Positions 9,385 through 20,700 are shown, counted from the stretch's first letter. The stretch is 64,000 nt of DNA from Flavobacterium sp. (GCA_029946065.1 JAQSDU010000015.1:107686-171685); one strand, 5' to 3'. The notes: generated by a model not told the origin, from the letters alone. Translations and numbers: made by a program.

Positions 9385-11808
9385 CTATCGCAAAGTAGCG
9401 CCCAATTCATTTTCGAATTTTTGCTTTAATTTGCCCATGATTTTTTCAATTTGATCATCGGTTAATGTTTTGGAGGTGTCTTGCAGAATAAAACTTACCG
9501 CATACGATTTCTTGCCTTCAGGAAGGTTTTTACCTTGGTAAACATCAAATAAATCTATTTCTTTTAGCAGTACTTTTTCTGTCTGTCTCGCAATATTATA
9601 TATCGATTCAAACGAAGTAGTTTCGTCAACCAATAAAGCAAAATCACGTCTTACTTCAGGATATTTAGGAATTTCCCTGAATTTTATTTTATTCGAAAGC
9701 AATTTCAAAACGGCATTCCAGTTGAAATCGGCAAACAAAACTTCTTGCTTGATATCGAAATGCTTCAGGATGGATTTTTTTACTGTTCCCAATTCCACCA
9801 AAATTTCATTGCCAACAGCAATCGCAATACCTTCTGCAAATACATCTGAAACCAACGGCTGGTTGTTCGATTTTTCGATACCCAAACGCAATAAAATCGT
9901 ATTCACATAAGCTTTAAATAAAAAGAAATCGGATTGTTTTTGTGTATTCGTCCAGCTTTCTGCCAATCTGTTTCCGGTAACGAATAAAGTCAAATGCTTG
10001 TTTTCCTCATAACCGGAAGGGAATTTGTGGTAAGATTTTCCAAATTCGAATAATTTTAAATCAGCATTTCTTCTGTTGATGTTATAGGAAACTGCTTCGA
10101 GTCCAGAAAACAACAGCGACTGGCGCATTGCCGACAAATCACTGCTTAGCGGGTTCAGCATTATCACATTAAATTCTTCCTTGAGCATATCTGACAACTG
10201 TACATAATCTGGAGTTGTTAGCGAATTCGCCATCATTTCATTAAATCCTAATGAAGTCAATTGATTGGCGATAATGTTCTGCACTTTATAATCTTCTGTT
10301 CGCGGCGCATTCGAAACCGTGGCGTTAAGTTTTTTGGTAAAATTGATATTGTTGTAACCATAAACCCTCAGGATTTCTTCGACAACGTCGATTTCTCGCT
10401 GCACATCAACGCGATAGGCTGGAATAATTAATCCCAAACCAGCATCGGAAACGCTGTTAACCTTTATGTCTAAAGAAACCAATATTTTCTTGATGGTCTC
10501 TTTTGGTAATTCCTGTCCGATGATTTTTGCTGCTTTCGCGAAATTCAAAAACACTGGAAAATCTTCAATTTTCTTAGGATAAACGTCGATGATGTCTGAA
10601 GTGATTTCGCCCCCAGCAACTTCTTGTATTAAAATTGCTGCTCTTTTTAAAGCATATTCTGTCAAAGTAGGATCAATTCCTCTTTCAAAACGGAAAGAAG
10701 CGTCGGTACTCAAAGTATGACGTTTTGCTGTTTTTCGAATTGTTACAGGATTAAAATAGGCACTTTCCAAAAAGATAGTGCTCGTGTTTTCCGTAACGCC
10801 AGAATTTTTTCCACCAAAGACACCAGCAAAACAAAGCGGTCCTTTTTCGTCACAAATCATCAAATCATCTTCGTGAAGCGTGCGTTCTACATCGTCAAGT
10901 GTAATGAATTTCGTGCCAGCCGCAACTGTTTTTACGATAATCTTGTTGCCACTAATTTTCGACGCATCGAAAGCGTGAAGCGGTTGCCCCAATTCGTGCA
11001 AAACATAATTCGTAACATCGACTATATTATTTTTCGGTGTAAGTCCAATTGATTTCAAACGGTTCTGTAACCAATCGGGTGAAGTTTTTATCGTAACACC
11101 AGAAATTGAAACGCCGCAATATCTCGGAGCCAGTTTCGCATCTTCGATTTTCACATCAATTTTTAGCGTTCTTTTGTCCACGCGAAAATTACTTACTGAT
11201 GGTGTTTTTAGTTCTGTATTGATGTTGGTTTGCAATAATCCTGCTCGCAAATCACGAGCAACACCCATGTGGCTCATTGCATCAGCGCGGTTGGGTGTCA
11301 ATCCGATTTCAAAAACTTCGTCATTTTCTATGTTAAAAACGGTGGCGACAAGTGTTCCCGGTTTCAGTTTTTCGTCTAAGATCATGATGCCGTCGTGGCT
11401 GGTTCCGAGTCCGATTTCGTCTTCGGCACAGATCATTCCGTGACTTTCCTGATCACGGATTTTTCCTTTCTTGATCTGGAAGGCATTACCATCTTTGTCG
11501 TATAAAGTTGTTCCGATAGTGGCAACAGCTACTTTTTGTCCAGCAGCTACATTTGCAGCACCACATACAATTTGCAGCGGAATCCCATCGCCTAAATCAA
11601 CGGTTGTAACTTTTAGTCTGTCGGCGTTTGGATGCTGTTCACAAGTTAAAACATGACCGACAATAATGCCTTCAAGGCCGCCTTTTACCGATTGGTATTT
11701 TTCGACAACTTCTACTTCAAGGCCAAGATCGGTGAGTAGTGCTGCGGTTTCATCTGATTTCCAGTCGATTTTTATAAATTGTTTCAGCCAGTTATAGGAG
11801 ATTTTCAT
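9385..11808 (-). CDS. pheT: Phenylalanine--tRNA ligase beta subunit
   Basis: 807 aa, full length for bacterial PheT. The N-terminus MKISYNWLKQFIKIDW is characteristic. It is followed by the EMAP/tRNA-binding domain (about 40-150, with GxVLTCEQHPNADRLKVTTVDLG), the B3/B4 editing region (about 210-400, including LGQPLHAFDASKI), the B5 domain, the catalytic-like core and the C-terminal ferredoxin-fold anticodon-binding domain (KYPEVRRDFALLVD ... about 710-807). It forms the alpha2-beta2 enzyme that charges tRNA-Phe and edits Tyr-tRNA-Phe. pheS is not adjacent in this window. A -7 box lies 22 bp upstream of the ATG. Confidence 0.97.
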   Translation of the reverse strand: MKISYNWLKQFIKIDWKSDETAALLTDLGLEVEVVEKYQSVKGGLEGIIVGHVLTCEQHPNADRLKVTTVDLGDGIPLQIVCGAANVAAGQKVAVATIGTTLYDKDGNAFQIKKGKIRDQESHGMICAEDEIGLGTSHDGIMILDEKLKPGTLVATVFNIENDEVFEIGLTPNRADAMSHMGVARDLRAGLLQTNINTELKTPSVSNFRVDKRTLKIDVKIEDAKLAPRYCGVSISGVTIKTSPDWLQNRLKSIGLTPKNNIVDVTNYVLHELGQPLHAFDASKISGNKIIVKTVAAGTKFITLDDVERTLHEDDLMICDEKGPLCFAGVFGGKNSGVTENTSTIFLESAYFNPVTIRKTAKRHTLSTDASFRFERGIDPTLTEYALKRAAILIQEVAGGEITSDIIDVYPKKIEDFPVFLNFAKAAKIIGQELPKETIKKILVSLDIKVNSVSDAGLGLIIPAYRVDVQREIDVVEEILRVYGYNNINFTKKLNATVSNAPRTEDYKVQNIIANQLTSLGFNEMMANSLTTPDYVQLSDMLKEEFNVIMLNPLSSDLSAMRQSLLFSGLEAVSYNINRRNADLKLFEFGKSYHKFPSGYEENKHLTLFVTGNRLAESWTNTQKQSDFFLFKAYVNTILLRLGIEKSNNQPLVSDVFAEGIAIAVGNEILVELGTVKKSILKHFDIKQEVLFADFNWNAVLKLLSNKIKFREIPKYPEVRRDFALLVDETTSFESIYNIARQTEKVLLKEIDLFDVYQGKNLPEGKKSYAVSFILQDTSKTLTDDQIEKIMGKLKQKFENELGATLR

Positions 11809-11830
11809 TTTGTGCTTTTTTATACGGCTG

Positions 11831-11838
11831 CAAAGATA
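11831..11838 (-). promoter_or_regulatory. -7 box of pheT
   Basis: On the minus strand this reads TATCTTTG, a perfect TAnnTTTG, 22 nt before the pheT start. Upstream is an AT-rich quasi-repeat (GATTTTAGATT-like units, about 11840-11870) that would cover the -33 region. Confidence 0.5.
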
Positions 11839-11979
11839 AGATTTTAGATTTAGATTGCAGATTTTAGATTGGAATAGTGCAGGTCGATATGGATGATTTT
11901 ATAAAATTTTCAATAAATACTGTAAGAAATTTTGGCAAGCAATGTATAACTTTAGTAATTAAACCTAAATCTTAAAGTC

Positions 11980-12273
11980 ATGACAAATTCCGATGATAAT
12001 TCAGAAAGAAATAAAAATATTGACGGTTATAAAGTGGAAGGCGATGGAAACGCTGAAAACGTCACAAATCCGCAAATTCCTGAAAACCGCAGTTTTGAGC
12101 AAAGACCGGATGCTATTGTCAAAAAAAGTGAAAGTGATGTACCTGGAAAAGAATTCAACATCAACGACAAGGCGTATTTTGATAGTAGCAAAGCCGATTT
12201 TGTAAAAACGGTTTCAAGCATGCACCACGCCGATGAAGATTTTCTGACTACAGAAACAAACAATAAGGACTGA
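11980..12273 (+). CDS. Small hydrophilic, probably disordered hypothetical protein
   Basis: 97 aa, very rich in Asn, Asp, Glu, Lys and Ser, with no hydrophobic core, signal peptide or known motif (MTNSDDNSERNKNIDGYK... TTETNNKD). An overlapping frame at 11993-12205 is also open, but this one starts at an ATG after a typical A-rich leader. It is monocistronic. Composition suggests an intrinsically disordered stress or hydrophilin-like protein; that is inference. Confidence 0.6.
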   Translation: MTNSDDNSERNKNIDGYKVEGDGNAENVTNPQIPENRSFEQRPDAIVKKSESDVPGKEFNINDKAYFDSSKADFVKTVSSMHHADEDFLTTETNNKD

Positions 12274-12400
12274 TGTAATTCGTATAATAGCCTCCCAAAA
12301 TTTTATACAAATCATAAAATATTTGTATTTAAAAAAAGAATTTGGCAATTTGATGCTATAACCTGAACGATTTGTGCTACTGAATTGCTGTTCATAAAAT

Positions 12401-12408
12401 TACTTTTG
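12401..12408 (+). promoter_or_regulatory. -7 box of the aldehyde dehydrogenase gene
   Basis: TACTTTTG, a perfect TAnnTTTG, 22 bp before the ATG at 12431. The GTG that would extend the gene to 12410 falls at this box, supporting the ATG start. Confidence 0.5.
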
Positions 12409-12430
12409 AGTGAATCAAAATATAAAAATT

Positions 12431-13936
12431 ATGAGCGATATTGCACAAAGACCTGAATTTAAGGCACAGTATGATAATTACATTGGTGGAAAATTTGTTC
12501 CTCCGGTTGGCGGAATTTACTTTGATAATGACTCGCCAATTGACGGAAAAGTATTTACTAAGGCTGCCCGTTCTACAAAAGATGATATTAATCTTGCACT
12601 CGACGCAGCACATGAGGCATTTAAAACTTGGGGCAATACTGCTGCTGCCTTTCGGAGTAGTGTTTTAAACAAAATCGCCGATAGGATTGAAGCCAATCTC
12701 GAATATCTTGCAGTCGTTGAAGCCATCGAAAATGGAAAAGCGATCCGCGAAACCCGTGCTGCCGATTTACCACTGGTGATCGATCATTTTCGTTATTTTG
12801 CTGGCGTTATTCGTGCTGAAGAGGGAGCGATTTCCGAGCACGATGAAAATACCGTTTCTATTTGTTTGTCAGAGCCTTTGGGAGTTGTCGGACAAATTAT
12901 TCCATGGAATTTCCCGCTTTTAATGGCAACATGGAAAATAGCGCCTGCGCTTGCAGCCGGAAATTGCTGTATTGTTAAACCAGCCGAGCAAACGCCAACA
13001 TCAATTATGGTTTTGATGGAAATTATAGGTGATCTTTTACCGCCAGGCGTTTTGAATATTGTTACAGGTTTTGGTCCAGAAGCCGGCAAACCATTGGCGC
13101 AATCAGACAGAATTGCTAAAGTTTCTTTTACAGGCGAAACCACAACCGGCAGATTGATCATGCAATATGCGTCAGAAAATTTGATTCCGGTGACTATGGA
13201 ACTGGGTGGAAAATCTCCTAATATATTCTTCTCTTCAGTAGCCGATCATGACGATGCTTTTTTTGATAAAGCTGTTGAAGGCGCAGTAATGTTTGCCTTA
13301 AATCAAGGTGAAGTCTGCACTTGTCCATCACGAATTTTAGTTCAGGAAGATATTTATGATAAGTTTATGTCGCGAGTAATTGAACGCACAAAAGCCATCA
13401 AAACCGGACATCCACTTGACGGAAGCGTAATGATGGGCGCACAATCGTCTAACGATCAATACGAAAAAATCCAATCGTATTTAAAAATTGGCAAAGAAGA
13501 AGGGGCAGAGGTGCTAACAGGAGGCGATATCAATCAGCTTGAAGGTGAATTATCTGGCGGCTACTACATACAGCCAACTATCTTTAAAGGACACAATAAA
13601 ATGCGGATTTTTCAAGAAGAGATTTTCGGACCAGTAACTTGCGTTACTACATTTAAAACCGTTGCCGAAGCGATTGAAATAGCAAACGATACCATGTACG
13701 GACTAGGCGCAGGTGTTTGGACACGCGATGCGCATGAATTGTATCAAGTGCCACGCGCCATAAAAGCCGGTAGGGTATGGGTAAATAATTACCATGCTTA
13801 TCCCGCTCATGCTTCTTTTGGTGGTTATAAAAAATCAGGTTTTGGACGCGAGAACCACAAAATGATGCTCGACCATTATCGTCAAACAAAAAATATGTTG
13901 ATTTCTTACGACAAAAATAAATTAGGTTTCTTTTAA
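12431..13936 (+). CDS. NAD(P)-dependent aldehyde dehydrogenase (ExaC/AldA-like)
   Basis: 501 aa from the ATG at 12431, standard ALDH length. It oxidises an aldehyde to the acid. Key residues by motif: Asn160 in IIPWNFPL, Lys183 in VKPAEQTP (cofactor binding), FTGETTTG around 233-240, Glu257 in MELGGKSPN and the nucleophile Cys296 in [11 protein letters not shown], with a second Cys at 298. The C-terminus ([23 protein letters not shown]) matches the acetaldehyde/short-chain aldehyde dehydrogenase branch. The adjacent DUF779 gene and the AraC regulator form a conserved association with this ALDH branch. A stem-loop follows the gene. Confidence 0.93.
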   Translation: MSDIAQRPEFKAQYDNYIGGKFVPPVGGIYFDNDSPIDGKVFTKAARSTKDDINLALDAAHEAFKTWGNTAAAFRSSVLNKIADRIEANLEYLAVVEAIENGKAIRETRAADLPLVIDHFRYFAGVIRAEEGAISEHDENTVSICLSEPLGVVGQIIPWNFPLLMATWKIAPALAAGNCCIVKPAEQTPTSIMVLMEIIGDLLPPGVLNIVTGFGPEAGKPLAQSDRIAKVSFTGETTTGRLIMQYASENLIPVTMELGGKSPNIFFSSVADHDDAFFDKAVEGAVMFALNQGEVCTCPSRILVQEDIYDKFMSRVIERTKAIKTGHPLDGSVMMGAQSSNDQYEKIQSYLKIGKEEGAEVLTGGDINQLEGELSGGYYIQPTIFKGHNKMRIFQEEIFGPVTCVTTFKTVAEAIEIANDTMYGLGAGVWTRDAHELYQVPRAIKAGRVWVNNYHAYPAHASFGGYKKSGFGRENHKMMLDHYRQTKNMLISYDKNKLGFF

Positions 13937-13967
13937 CCGAATGTATTAGTTTAGTTTGTTGGTAAAA

Positions 13968-13998
13968 GCCCGGTAGCCAATTCGGTTGTCGGGTTTTT
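13968..13998 (+). terminator. Terminator/attenuator between ALDH and DUF779 genes
   Basis: CCCG (13969-13972) pairs with CGGG (13990-13993), with an inner CC/GG pairing, and five T follow. It ends 13 bp before the ATG of the next gene, so it may reduce rather than abolish read-through. Confidence 0.55.
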
Positions 13999-14011
13999 AA
14001 ATATAAAAATT

Positions 14012-14386
14012 ATGACAGAAAGAGTAACATTGACAGCAGAAGCCAGTGCGCTAATCGCACAATTGAAAGCCAAATACGGCACATTGATGTTCCATCAGAG
14101 TGGTGGATGCTGCGACGGTTCTCAGCCCATGTGTTTTGAAAAAGGTGATTTTATTCTTGGGCAAAGCGATGTTTGTTTGGGCGAAATTGATGGTTGTGCG
14201 TTCTGGATGAACAAAGACCAGTTTGAATATTGGCAGTATACGCAGTTGACAATTCATGTCACGGAAGGGCGTGGTTCTAGTTTTTCTCTAGAGATTCCTT
14301 TAGGTTACCGTTTTTTGACGCAATCGCGCATGTTTACTGCTGAAGAGCTTCAGAGTTTAACGCCTTTAAAATTTGTGGAAGATTAG
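14012..14386 (+). CDS. DUF779 family protein
   Basis: 124 aa. The family hallmark is a Cys-rich N-terminal part (HQSGGCCDGSQPMCFEKGDF, about 30-50), followed by GQSDVCLGEIDGCAFWMNKDQFEYW and a closing beta-rich segment (SFSLEIPLGYRFLTQSR). The biochemical role is unknown; the gene is found beside alcohol/aldehyde oxidation genes, especially this ALDH branch, so a partner or metal/redox role in aldehyde metabolism is inferred. Its TAG stop overlaps the stop of the convergent AraC gene within the four bases TTAG. Confidence 0.88.
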   Translation: MTERVTLTAEASALIAQLKAKYGTLMFHQSGGCCDGSQPMCFEKGDFILGQSDVCLGEIDGCAFWMNKDQFEYWQYTQLTIHVTEGRGSSFSLEIPLGYRFLTQSRMFTAEELQSLTPLKFVED

Positions 14387-15309
14387 TTGATATAATAGAG
14401 TAATTGGTATTGCTTAGGCGTAATGCCTTCATGCTTTTTAAATAAACGAATGAAATAATTGCAATCTTCAAATCCAGATAAATAGCAAACCTCATTGATT
14501 TGTAATTCGGTGTTTTTAAGCAATTTTTTTGCACATTTTATTTTCTCGCTCAGCACAAATTCTATCGGACTCATACCCAATTCTCTTTTAAAAAAACGAT
14601 AGAATGAAGTGGTACTCATGCATGCTTTGTCGCTCAAATGTTTTAGTGTAATACTTTCTTTAAGATTGAGTCTGATATATTCGACCACTTGATTAATAGG
14701 GCTATTTATATCGGTAAAAATGCTTTCGTCAATAGCCTTTACGGTCTGCGTTTGTATGATTCTTATTAGTAATTCTTGCAAAGTCAGGTCTGCCAGGACA
14801 TCTTTGGTTATCGAAGTGCCCATACATTCGCTAATCAACTTATTGATGGTGGTTGCAAGTTCTACATTGTTATAAAAAAAGTAATTCTGATAATCAAGCT
14901 GCCAGCAATGCCCTTTTGTATCTTTTGGATAGCGCTCATTTAACAATTGCAAGGTATCCGAAATTTTACTTTGGTCAATAGCGAGTGCCAGGCATTGTGT
15001 CGGATTGTTTGGTGTCGCTTCGGGAAAATCAATTTTCATTTCAACATTCGACGGAATGATTACTGTTTCTCCGGGAAGGTAATCAAATTCAGGATCGTCA
15101 AAAAGATGCATTACTTTCTTGCCTCTTAGCATACTGGTTACGACCAAGTCATTGAATTTTAAGGGTACTAACGCAGAAGACTGATAGGTTTCAAATAAAT
15201 TGAGCTCACAATTGTTTAACGAGTAAACAGTCCTATTTTCTACAAGTGTTTTTAACGATTTTTCAGCCGATAATTTCGGTGGATGGATTAAGGCACGATT
15301 ACTTTTCAT
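14383..15309 (-). CDS. AraC-family transcriptional regulator
   Basis: 308 aa. The N-terminal ~190 residues form an AraC_N-type ligand-sensing domain (ETVIIPSNVEMKIDFP...). The C-terminal ~100 residues carry two helix-turn-helix motifs: LKHLSDKACMSTTSFYRFFKRELGMSPIEFV and the second ending YFIRLFKKHEGITPKQYQLLYY. It probably controls the convergent ALDH-DUF779 genes; inducer unknown. It converges tail to tail with DUF779, sharing the stop region. Confidence 0.93.
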   Translation of the reverse strand: MKSNRALIHPPKLSAEKSLKTLVENRTVYSLNNCELNLFETYQSSALVPLKFNDLVVTSMLRGKKVMHLFDDPEFDYLPGETVIIPSNVEMKIDFPEATPNNPTQCLALAIDQSKISDTLQLLNERYPKDTKGHCWQLDYQNYFFYNNVELATTINKLISECMGTSITKDVLADLTLQELLIRIIQTQTVKAIDESIFTDINSPINQVVEYIRLNLKESITLKHLSDKACMSTTSFYRFFKRELGMSPIEFVLSEKIKCAKKLLKNTELQINEVCYLSGFEDCNYFIRLFKKHEGITPKQYQLLYYIN

Positions 15310-15406
15310 GAAATGAAAATATTTTTGCTAAGCGATAAATTTAAGTAAAAAGAAATCGTTTTCGTAAAAAATTGTGACAAAATTTGTAAAATATAGAAGT
15401 TAAATT

Positions 15407-16270
15407 TTAAAGCAATTCTTCTACATGTTTTTTGATATTTTCAGCGATTTTCAGCGTAGGTAAATCGTTTTCATCGCTACCAAAAGGATCTTCAATTTCT
15501 TCGGCGATCAGCTCTAAACTTGCCAAGACATAAAAGATAAAAACGACAACAGGGGCAGTGTAATAACCCAAACTGAACGCATAGCCAAAAGGCAAAGTCA
15601 TCACATAAAAGAAAATAAATTTTTTGATAAAAGCGCTGTATGAATAGGGAATGGGTGTGTTTTTGATTCTTTCGCAAGCACCGCAAATGTCAGTAAACGA
15701 TTGTATTTCAGCATTTAAAATAATCAATTGGTCGCCGGTAATTTTCTTAGCATCATATAAATTATTGATCTTTTGAAAAAGCATCAAAGCCACTTGATTC
15801 GGACGGTGTTTGTGGTGGTCGATTTCTAGATCAACTCCTTCAAAAAGCTGTTTTGCAGTGTCGCTGTCGTTCAAATGTTTGTGCAGAATAGAAGCATATC
15901 CGGGTATAATTTCCCTAAAATATTTTCGGTCATTATCATCATGAAGCATAGCTGATAATTTTAAGGCAAGATTGCGGCTGCTATTAACGAGTCCGCCCCA
16001 TAATTTTCGGCCTTCCCACCAACGGTCATAAGCGGTATTGGTTCGAAAAACAAGCAATAACGAAATTACAAACCCAAGCATTTGGTGCATTATTGTAATG
16101 TTTTTGATGTAATTGGAGTTGAATAATTCGCCATGTTCGACTTCTAGATAACCCGATAATCCAGCATAAAACCCTATCGCTAGCATAATCGGTAACAATT
16201 TTCGGAAAGTGTCAGCCTTGTGAAACCTGAAAATAAACGTAAACCAGTCTTTGGTATTATAAGAAATCAT
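15407..16270 (-). CDS. Bestrophin-like (UPF0187/YneE family) ion channel
   Basis: 287 aa. Hydrophobic segments lie near residues 24-42, 60-78, 217-234 and 238-255. Family motifs include FRTNTAYDRWWEGRKLWGGLVNSSR around 75-98 and EEIEDPFGSDENDLPT near the C-terminus. Bacterial bestrophin homologues form pentameric channels in the inner membrane, shown to conduct cations in one case and anions in others; selectivity cannot be told from sequence. Monocistronic. Confidence 0.88.
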   Translation of the reverse strand: MISYNTKDWFTFIFRFHKADTFRKLLPIMLAIGFYAGLSGYLEVEHGELFNSNYIKNITIMHQMLGFVISLLLVFRTNTAYDRWWEGRKLWGGLVNSSRNLALKLSAMLHDDNDRKYFREIIPGYASILHKHLNDSDTAKQLFEGVDLEIDHHKHRPNQVALMLFQKINNLYDAKKITGDQLIILNAEIQSFTDICGACERIKNTPIPYSYSAFIKKFIFFYVMTLPFGYAFSLGYYTAPVVVFIFYVLASLELIAEEIEDPFGSDENDLPTLKIAENIKKHVEELL

Positions 16271-16439
16271 GGGTTGAAATTTCTGTAAATATATCCAATT
16301 TTTTATTTAGAATATGCAGGTAAAACGCCATGAATTTAAAAATAATCACAGACACAGCTATTTTTTGAAAAGCTATTTTTTAAGGCATTTCCCTTTGAGG
16401 TTTCAAAAAAACAGAGGCAAAAAAAACATTTTGACGTTA

Positions 16440-17750
16440 CTATAATGTCAAATTTCCAGCCAATTCCTTTAAAGTTATTTCAGATAATTTCGCCTGATAT
16501 TGGGCATTGCTAAGACGGACTTTTGCATTGACGTAATTGAGTTGTGCCGTTCTGAATTCAAGTGTGGTGATCGTGCCAATTCTGAATTTATCCAACGTAA
16601 TATCGAGGTTTTGCTTGGCAATGGCTTCACTTTTCTCTTCCACTTTTGTCAATTCCAGATTGGTCAAATAGGTTTGGTAAGAAGTACCTAAAGCTGCATA
16701 CAAAGTCTGCGTTTGCTGGGCAATAGCAATCTTTGAATTTTCAATCTGGATTTTAGCGATTTTTTCATTCCGATTTTGATAAAATCCGTCAAAGATATTC
16801 ATCGTCGCACTAAAACCATAAGTTAGTCCGCGCGCCGAAGACTGCGTTGTAAAACCTAAACTCGATTGCGAATCGGTAAAATTATAACCGGTATTCAAAC
16901 GAACAGTCGGATATCTTCCGGCTCGAATTTGCTTCAGTTGTAATTCGGCTACTTTTTGATTGATGATTTGCGCTTCCAGTTCCGGGTTTTGTTTTTCCGC
17001 CAAAAGCGTTAAATCTGGCAACAGCAATTTGTCATCAACTACAAAATAATCGACCACTTTGAAATCAGTTTTGGTATCGCGTGCCAATATTTGGTTGAGT
17101 AATATTTTCGTATTGGCATATAATTCCTTTTGTTTTAGAAGGTTGGTTGTGTCTGTATTCAAGTCTACTTGAGCGTTTAAAACTTCCAGTTTTGAAGCTT
17201 TTCCGATCGTAAAACGATTTTGCGCCAGTTCAAGTCTTTGGTTTGAAATAACCAAAGTAGTATCCAAAGCTGCTAATTGCTGCTGTTGTTGCACCAAATC
17301 ATAATAAGTAGCCGTAACATCGCCAATTTTAGTGAGGATTGTCGATCGTAATTCCGTTTCGCCGAGTTTTTGCAACGCTTTAAGCTGGTCGTATTTGGCA
17401 AACATCCTGAAACCATCAAAAATTGTCCAGTCTAGTCCAACTCCATAATTAAGGCTGTTATTTTTGGCATTATCAAGTTTAGTAACCGTGCCGTCTGAAC
17501 GGGTTTGGGTACTATTTTGTAAACTGTTATTGTCGACGATATTTGCTGTTACAACGGGTAACATTCCGGCATTTCCCGTCGCAACATTGGTTTGGTCGAT
17601 TTTTAAATCATTGGCAGCAATTTTGATTTCGTAATTGTTTTCCAATGCGATTTTAGTAGCGTTTTCAATAGTCAGAATTTCTTGCGCATTCATTTTTGCG
17701 AAGCTGACAAAAGCCAAAAAAGCGACTATGTATTTATAGGATGTCATCAT
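16440..17750 (-). CDS. TolC-family outer membrane efflux protein
   Basis: 436 aa: signal peptide about 1-22 (ending AKMNAQ), then two OEP repeats that form the beta-barrel and coiled-coil alpha-helical tunnel. The C-terminal repeat has the typical pattern ENSKIAIAQQTQTLYAAL ... TLEFRTAQLNYVNAKVRLSNAQY. It is the third gene of a MFP-RND-OMF operon; its ATG overlaps the RND stop by 4 nt. It completes a tripartite drug/toxin efflux pump spanning the envelope. Confidence 0.93.
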   Translation of the reverse strand: MMTSYKYIVAFLAFVSFAKMNAQEILTIENATKIALENNYEIKIAANDLKIDQTNVATGNAGMLPVVTANIVDNNSLQNSTQTRSDGTVTKLDNAKNNSLNYGVGLDWTIFDGFRMFAKYDQLKALQKLGETELRSTILTKIGDVTATYYDLVQQQQQLAALDTTLVISNQRLELAQNRFTIGKASKLEVLNAQVDLNTDTTNLLKQKELYANTKILLNQILARDTKTDFKVVDYFVVDDKLLLPDLTLLAEKQNPELEAQIINQKVAELQLKQIRAGRYPTVRLNTGYNFTDSQSSLGFTTQSSARGLTYGFSATMNIFDGFYQNRNEKIAKIQIENSKIAIAQQTQTLYAALGTSYQTYLTNLELTKVEEKSEAIAKQNLDITLDKFRIGTITTLEFRTAQLNYVNAKVRLSNAQYQAKLSEITLKELAGNLTL

Positions 17751-20700
17751 GATTTCATTTCTTTTTCATATTCTTCTAAATGGTCAAATTCAGGATGGTG
17801 CTTTCTGGTACGTGACCACATCGAATAAACGGCTGGAATTACAAATAATGTAAGTACAAGTGAAAAAATCGTTCCGCCAACAATTACAACCCCCATTCCG
17901 ATTCGGCTTGTAGATGCCGCTCCGAGTGACAATGCAATTGGCAAAGCGCCTAATGAAATCGCAAGGCTTGTCATTAAAATTGGTCGAAGTCGTGCTTCTG
18001 CAGCCTCTAAAATAGCTTCGGTTTTTGGTTTTCCCTGTTCTCGCAATTGGTTGGCGAATTCAACGATTAAGATCCCGTTTTTCGTTACCAAACCAATTAG
18101 CATTACCGTTCCAATCTGACTGAAGATATTCCACGTTTGTCCGAACAACCAAAGCGAAAATAAAGCTCCGGCAACCGCCATTGGAACCGTTAAAATGATG
18201 ATAAACGGATCGATAAAACTTTCAAATTGTGCCGCCAAAATTAAAAATATTAGTAATAATGCCAAGGCGAAGGCAAAAGTGGTGTTGGAGCTACTTTCTA
18301 CAAAATCTCGCGACTCACCCCCTAAATCGGTAGTGAAACTGTCGTCTAATACTTTGGTTTTGATCGTTTCCATTGCGTCAATACCGTCGCTAATGCTTTT
18401 TCCGGGCGCTAATCCGGCAGAAATTGTTGCAGACATATAACGGTTGTTATGGTACAATTGCGGTGGACTGCTTTCTTCGGTAACTTTTACAACATTGTCA
18501 AGCTGAATCAAATCACCATTAGCATTTTTGACGAACATCGAAGTAAGATCTAAAGGCGCTGCACGGTCTTTTTCATCGAATTGACCGATAACCTGGTATT
18601 GTTTTCCATTTCTCATAAAGTAGCCAAAGCGCTGGCCGCTCAATGATAATTGTAATGTTTGTGCAACATCCAAAACGGAAATACCCAAACTTTCTGCTTT
18701 TTCCCGATCAATTGTAACGTTGATCTCAGGTTTGTTGAATTTCAAATTCACATCGACGTTAGAAAAAGTTTCGTTTTTATTCGCCTCGTCCATAAATTGC
18801 GGAATTTTTTGCTGCAATTTTTCAAAAGTAGGTGCTTGTATGATGTATTGGATTGGCAATCCGCCACGACGGTTTACGGCGATTGTAGGCTGTTCAGAAA
18901 TATTTGTTTTGGCTTCAGAATAGCGTTTTGTCCATTTGGTAAGCTTTTCGGCGATTTCTTTTTGAGAACGTTCTCTGTCTTCTGGTTCTTTCAACGCAAT
19001 TCGTATGCGGCCGCTGTTGACTGTTGCTGCACCAAACCCGGGTGCCGTAATCACAAGCTCCACCTTTTTTTCTGGAATGGAATCGTTGATCAATTGTGTC
19101 AATTCCTGCATGAAACGGTCAGTATAATTGTAGGTTGCGCCTTCCGGTGTTGTAACATTCACTCCGATAAAACTTCGGTCGTCATAGGGCGCAGTTTCTT
19201 TCGGAATGATTTTAAAAAATAAGAATATAAGTCCAAAACATACGATTACGATTGGAAAACTAACCCATTTTCTTTTCATAAATTTAGAAAGTGACGCTGC
19301 GTAACCCGTATTTAGTTTTACAAAATAGGGTTCGGTATAATTATAAAAACGCGACTTTTTCTGTTCGCCACCTTTCATCAAATAGGCATTCAGCATCGGG
19401 GTCAGCGACAGCGAAACGAAAGCAGAAATCAATACGGCTGCGCCAATCACAACGCCAAATTCTCGGAAAAGCCGTCCGACAAATCCTTCGAGGAATATAA
19501 TAGGTAGAAAAACTGCTGCGAGTGTGATGGATATCGAAATTACAGCGAAGAAAATTTCGTTAGAGCCTTTTATTGCAGCTTCGATCGGCGACATGCCTTC
19601 TTCGACTTTTTTGAAAATGTTTTCGGTGACTACAATTCCGTCATCAACGACAAGTCCGGTGGCGAGCACAATGGCGAGTAATGTTAAAACGTTTACTGAA
19701 AATCCGCACAAATACATGATAAAAAAAGTGGCAATTAAGGAAACCGGAATATCAATTAGCGGTCGGAATGCTATCGCCCAATCTCTAAAAAATAAATAGA
19801 TAATCAGTACAACAAGAATCAACGACAAACCCAACGTTTCTGCGACTTCTACAACAGATTTTTTGATAAAAACACTGTTGTCGATAGCGATATTAAGTTT
19901 CATATCAGCCGGTAAATCTTTTTTCAGTTGGTCGTATTGGGTGTAAAACTGATCTGCGATGTCAACATAATTGGTTCCCGGTTGCGGAATTATCGCCAAT
20001 CCAACCATCGGCAAACCTGATGCTGACATTTTAGTCTCGAGGTTTTCCGGTCCCAATTCGGCTTTTCCAACATCACTCAAACGAACAACTTTTTCGCCGT
20101 CTGCCAATATAATGATGTCATTGAATTGCGCCGCTTCCGAAAGATTTCCCATCGTTTTCACGGTCAATTCAGTATTTGCACCTGTCAGTTTTCCGGAGGG
20201 CAATTCGACGTTTTGTTTTGCTAAAGCAGCTCTCACATCGCCAACAGTCACACCATAAGCATTGAGTTTTAAAGGATCGATCCAAAGGCGCATCGCATAT
20301 TTTTTCTGTCCCCAAATCTGAACGCTACTTACACCTGGAATTGTCTGCAGCCTTTCTGCAATGACATTTTCGGCATAATCACTGAGTTCGAGTGCATCTT
20401 TGGTTGAACTTTGCACGGTCATTGTGATAATTGGCTCAGAATCGGCGTCTGCCTTAGAAACCACCGGTGGCGCATCGATATCTTGAGGTAAGCTGCGCAC
20501 GGCTTGGGAAACTTTGTCACGCACATCATTGGCAGCTTCCTCAAGGTTTTTTTCTAACTTGAATTCGATTGTAATATTGCTAGAACCTTGATTGCTCGAT
20601 GAAGTAATGTTGCGAATGCCGTCGATGGAATTGATCGCTTTTTCTAAAGGTTCGGTAATCTGCGATTCAATGATATCGGCATTGGCACCGGTATAACTCG

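Noticed and set aside
11993..12205. Alternative 70-codon frame inside the small gene at 11980
   Set aside because: Starts internally and is shorter; the 11980 frame begins at the proper leader and ATG.
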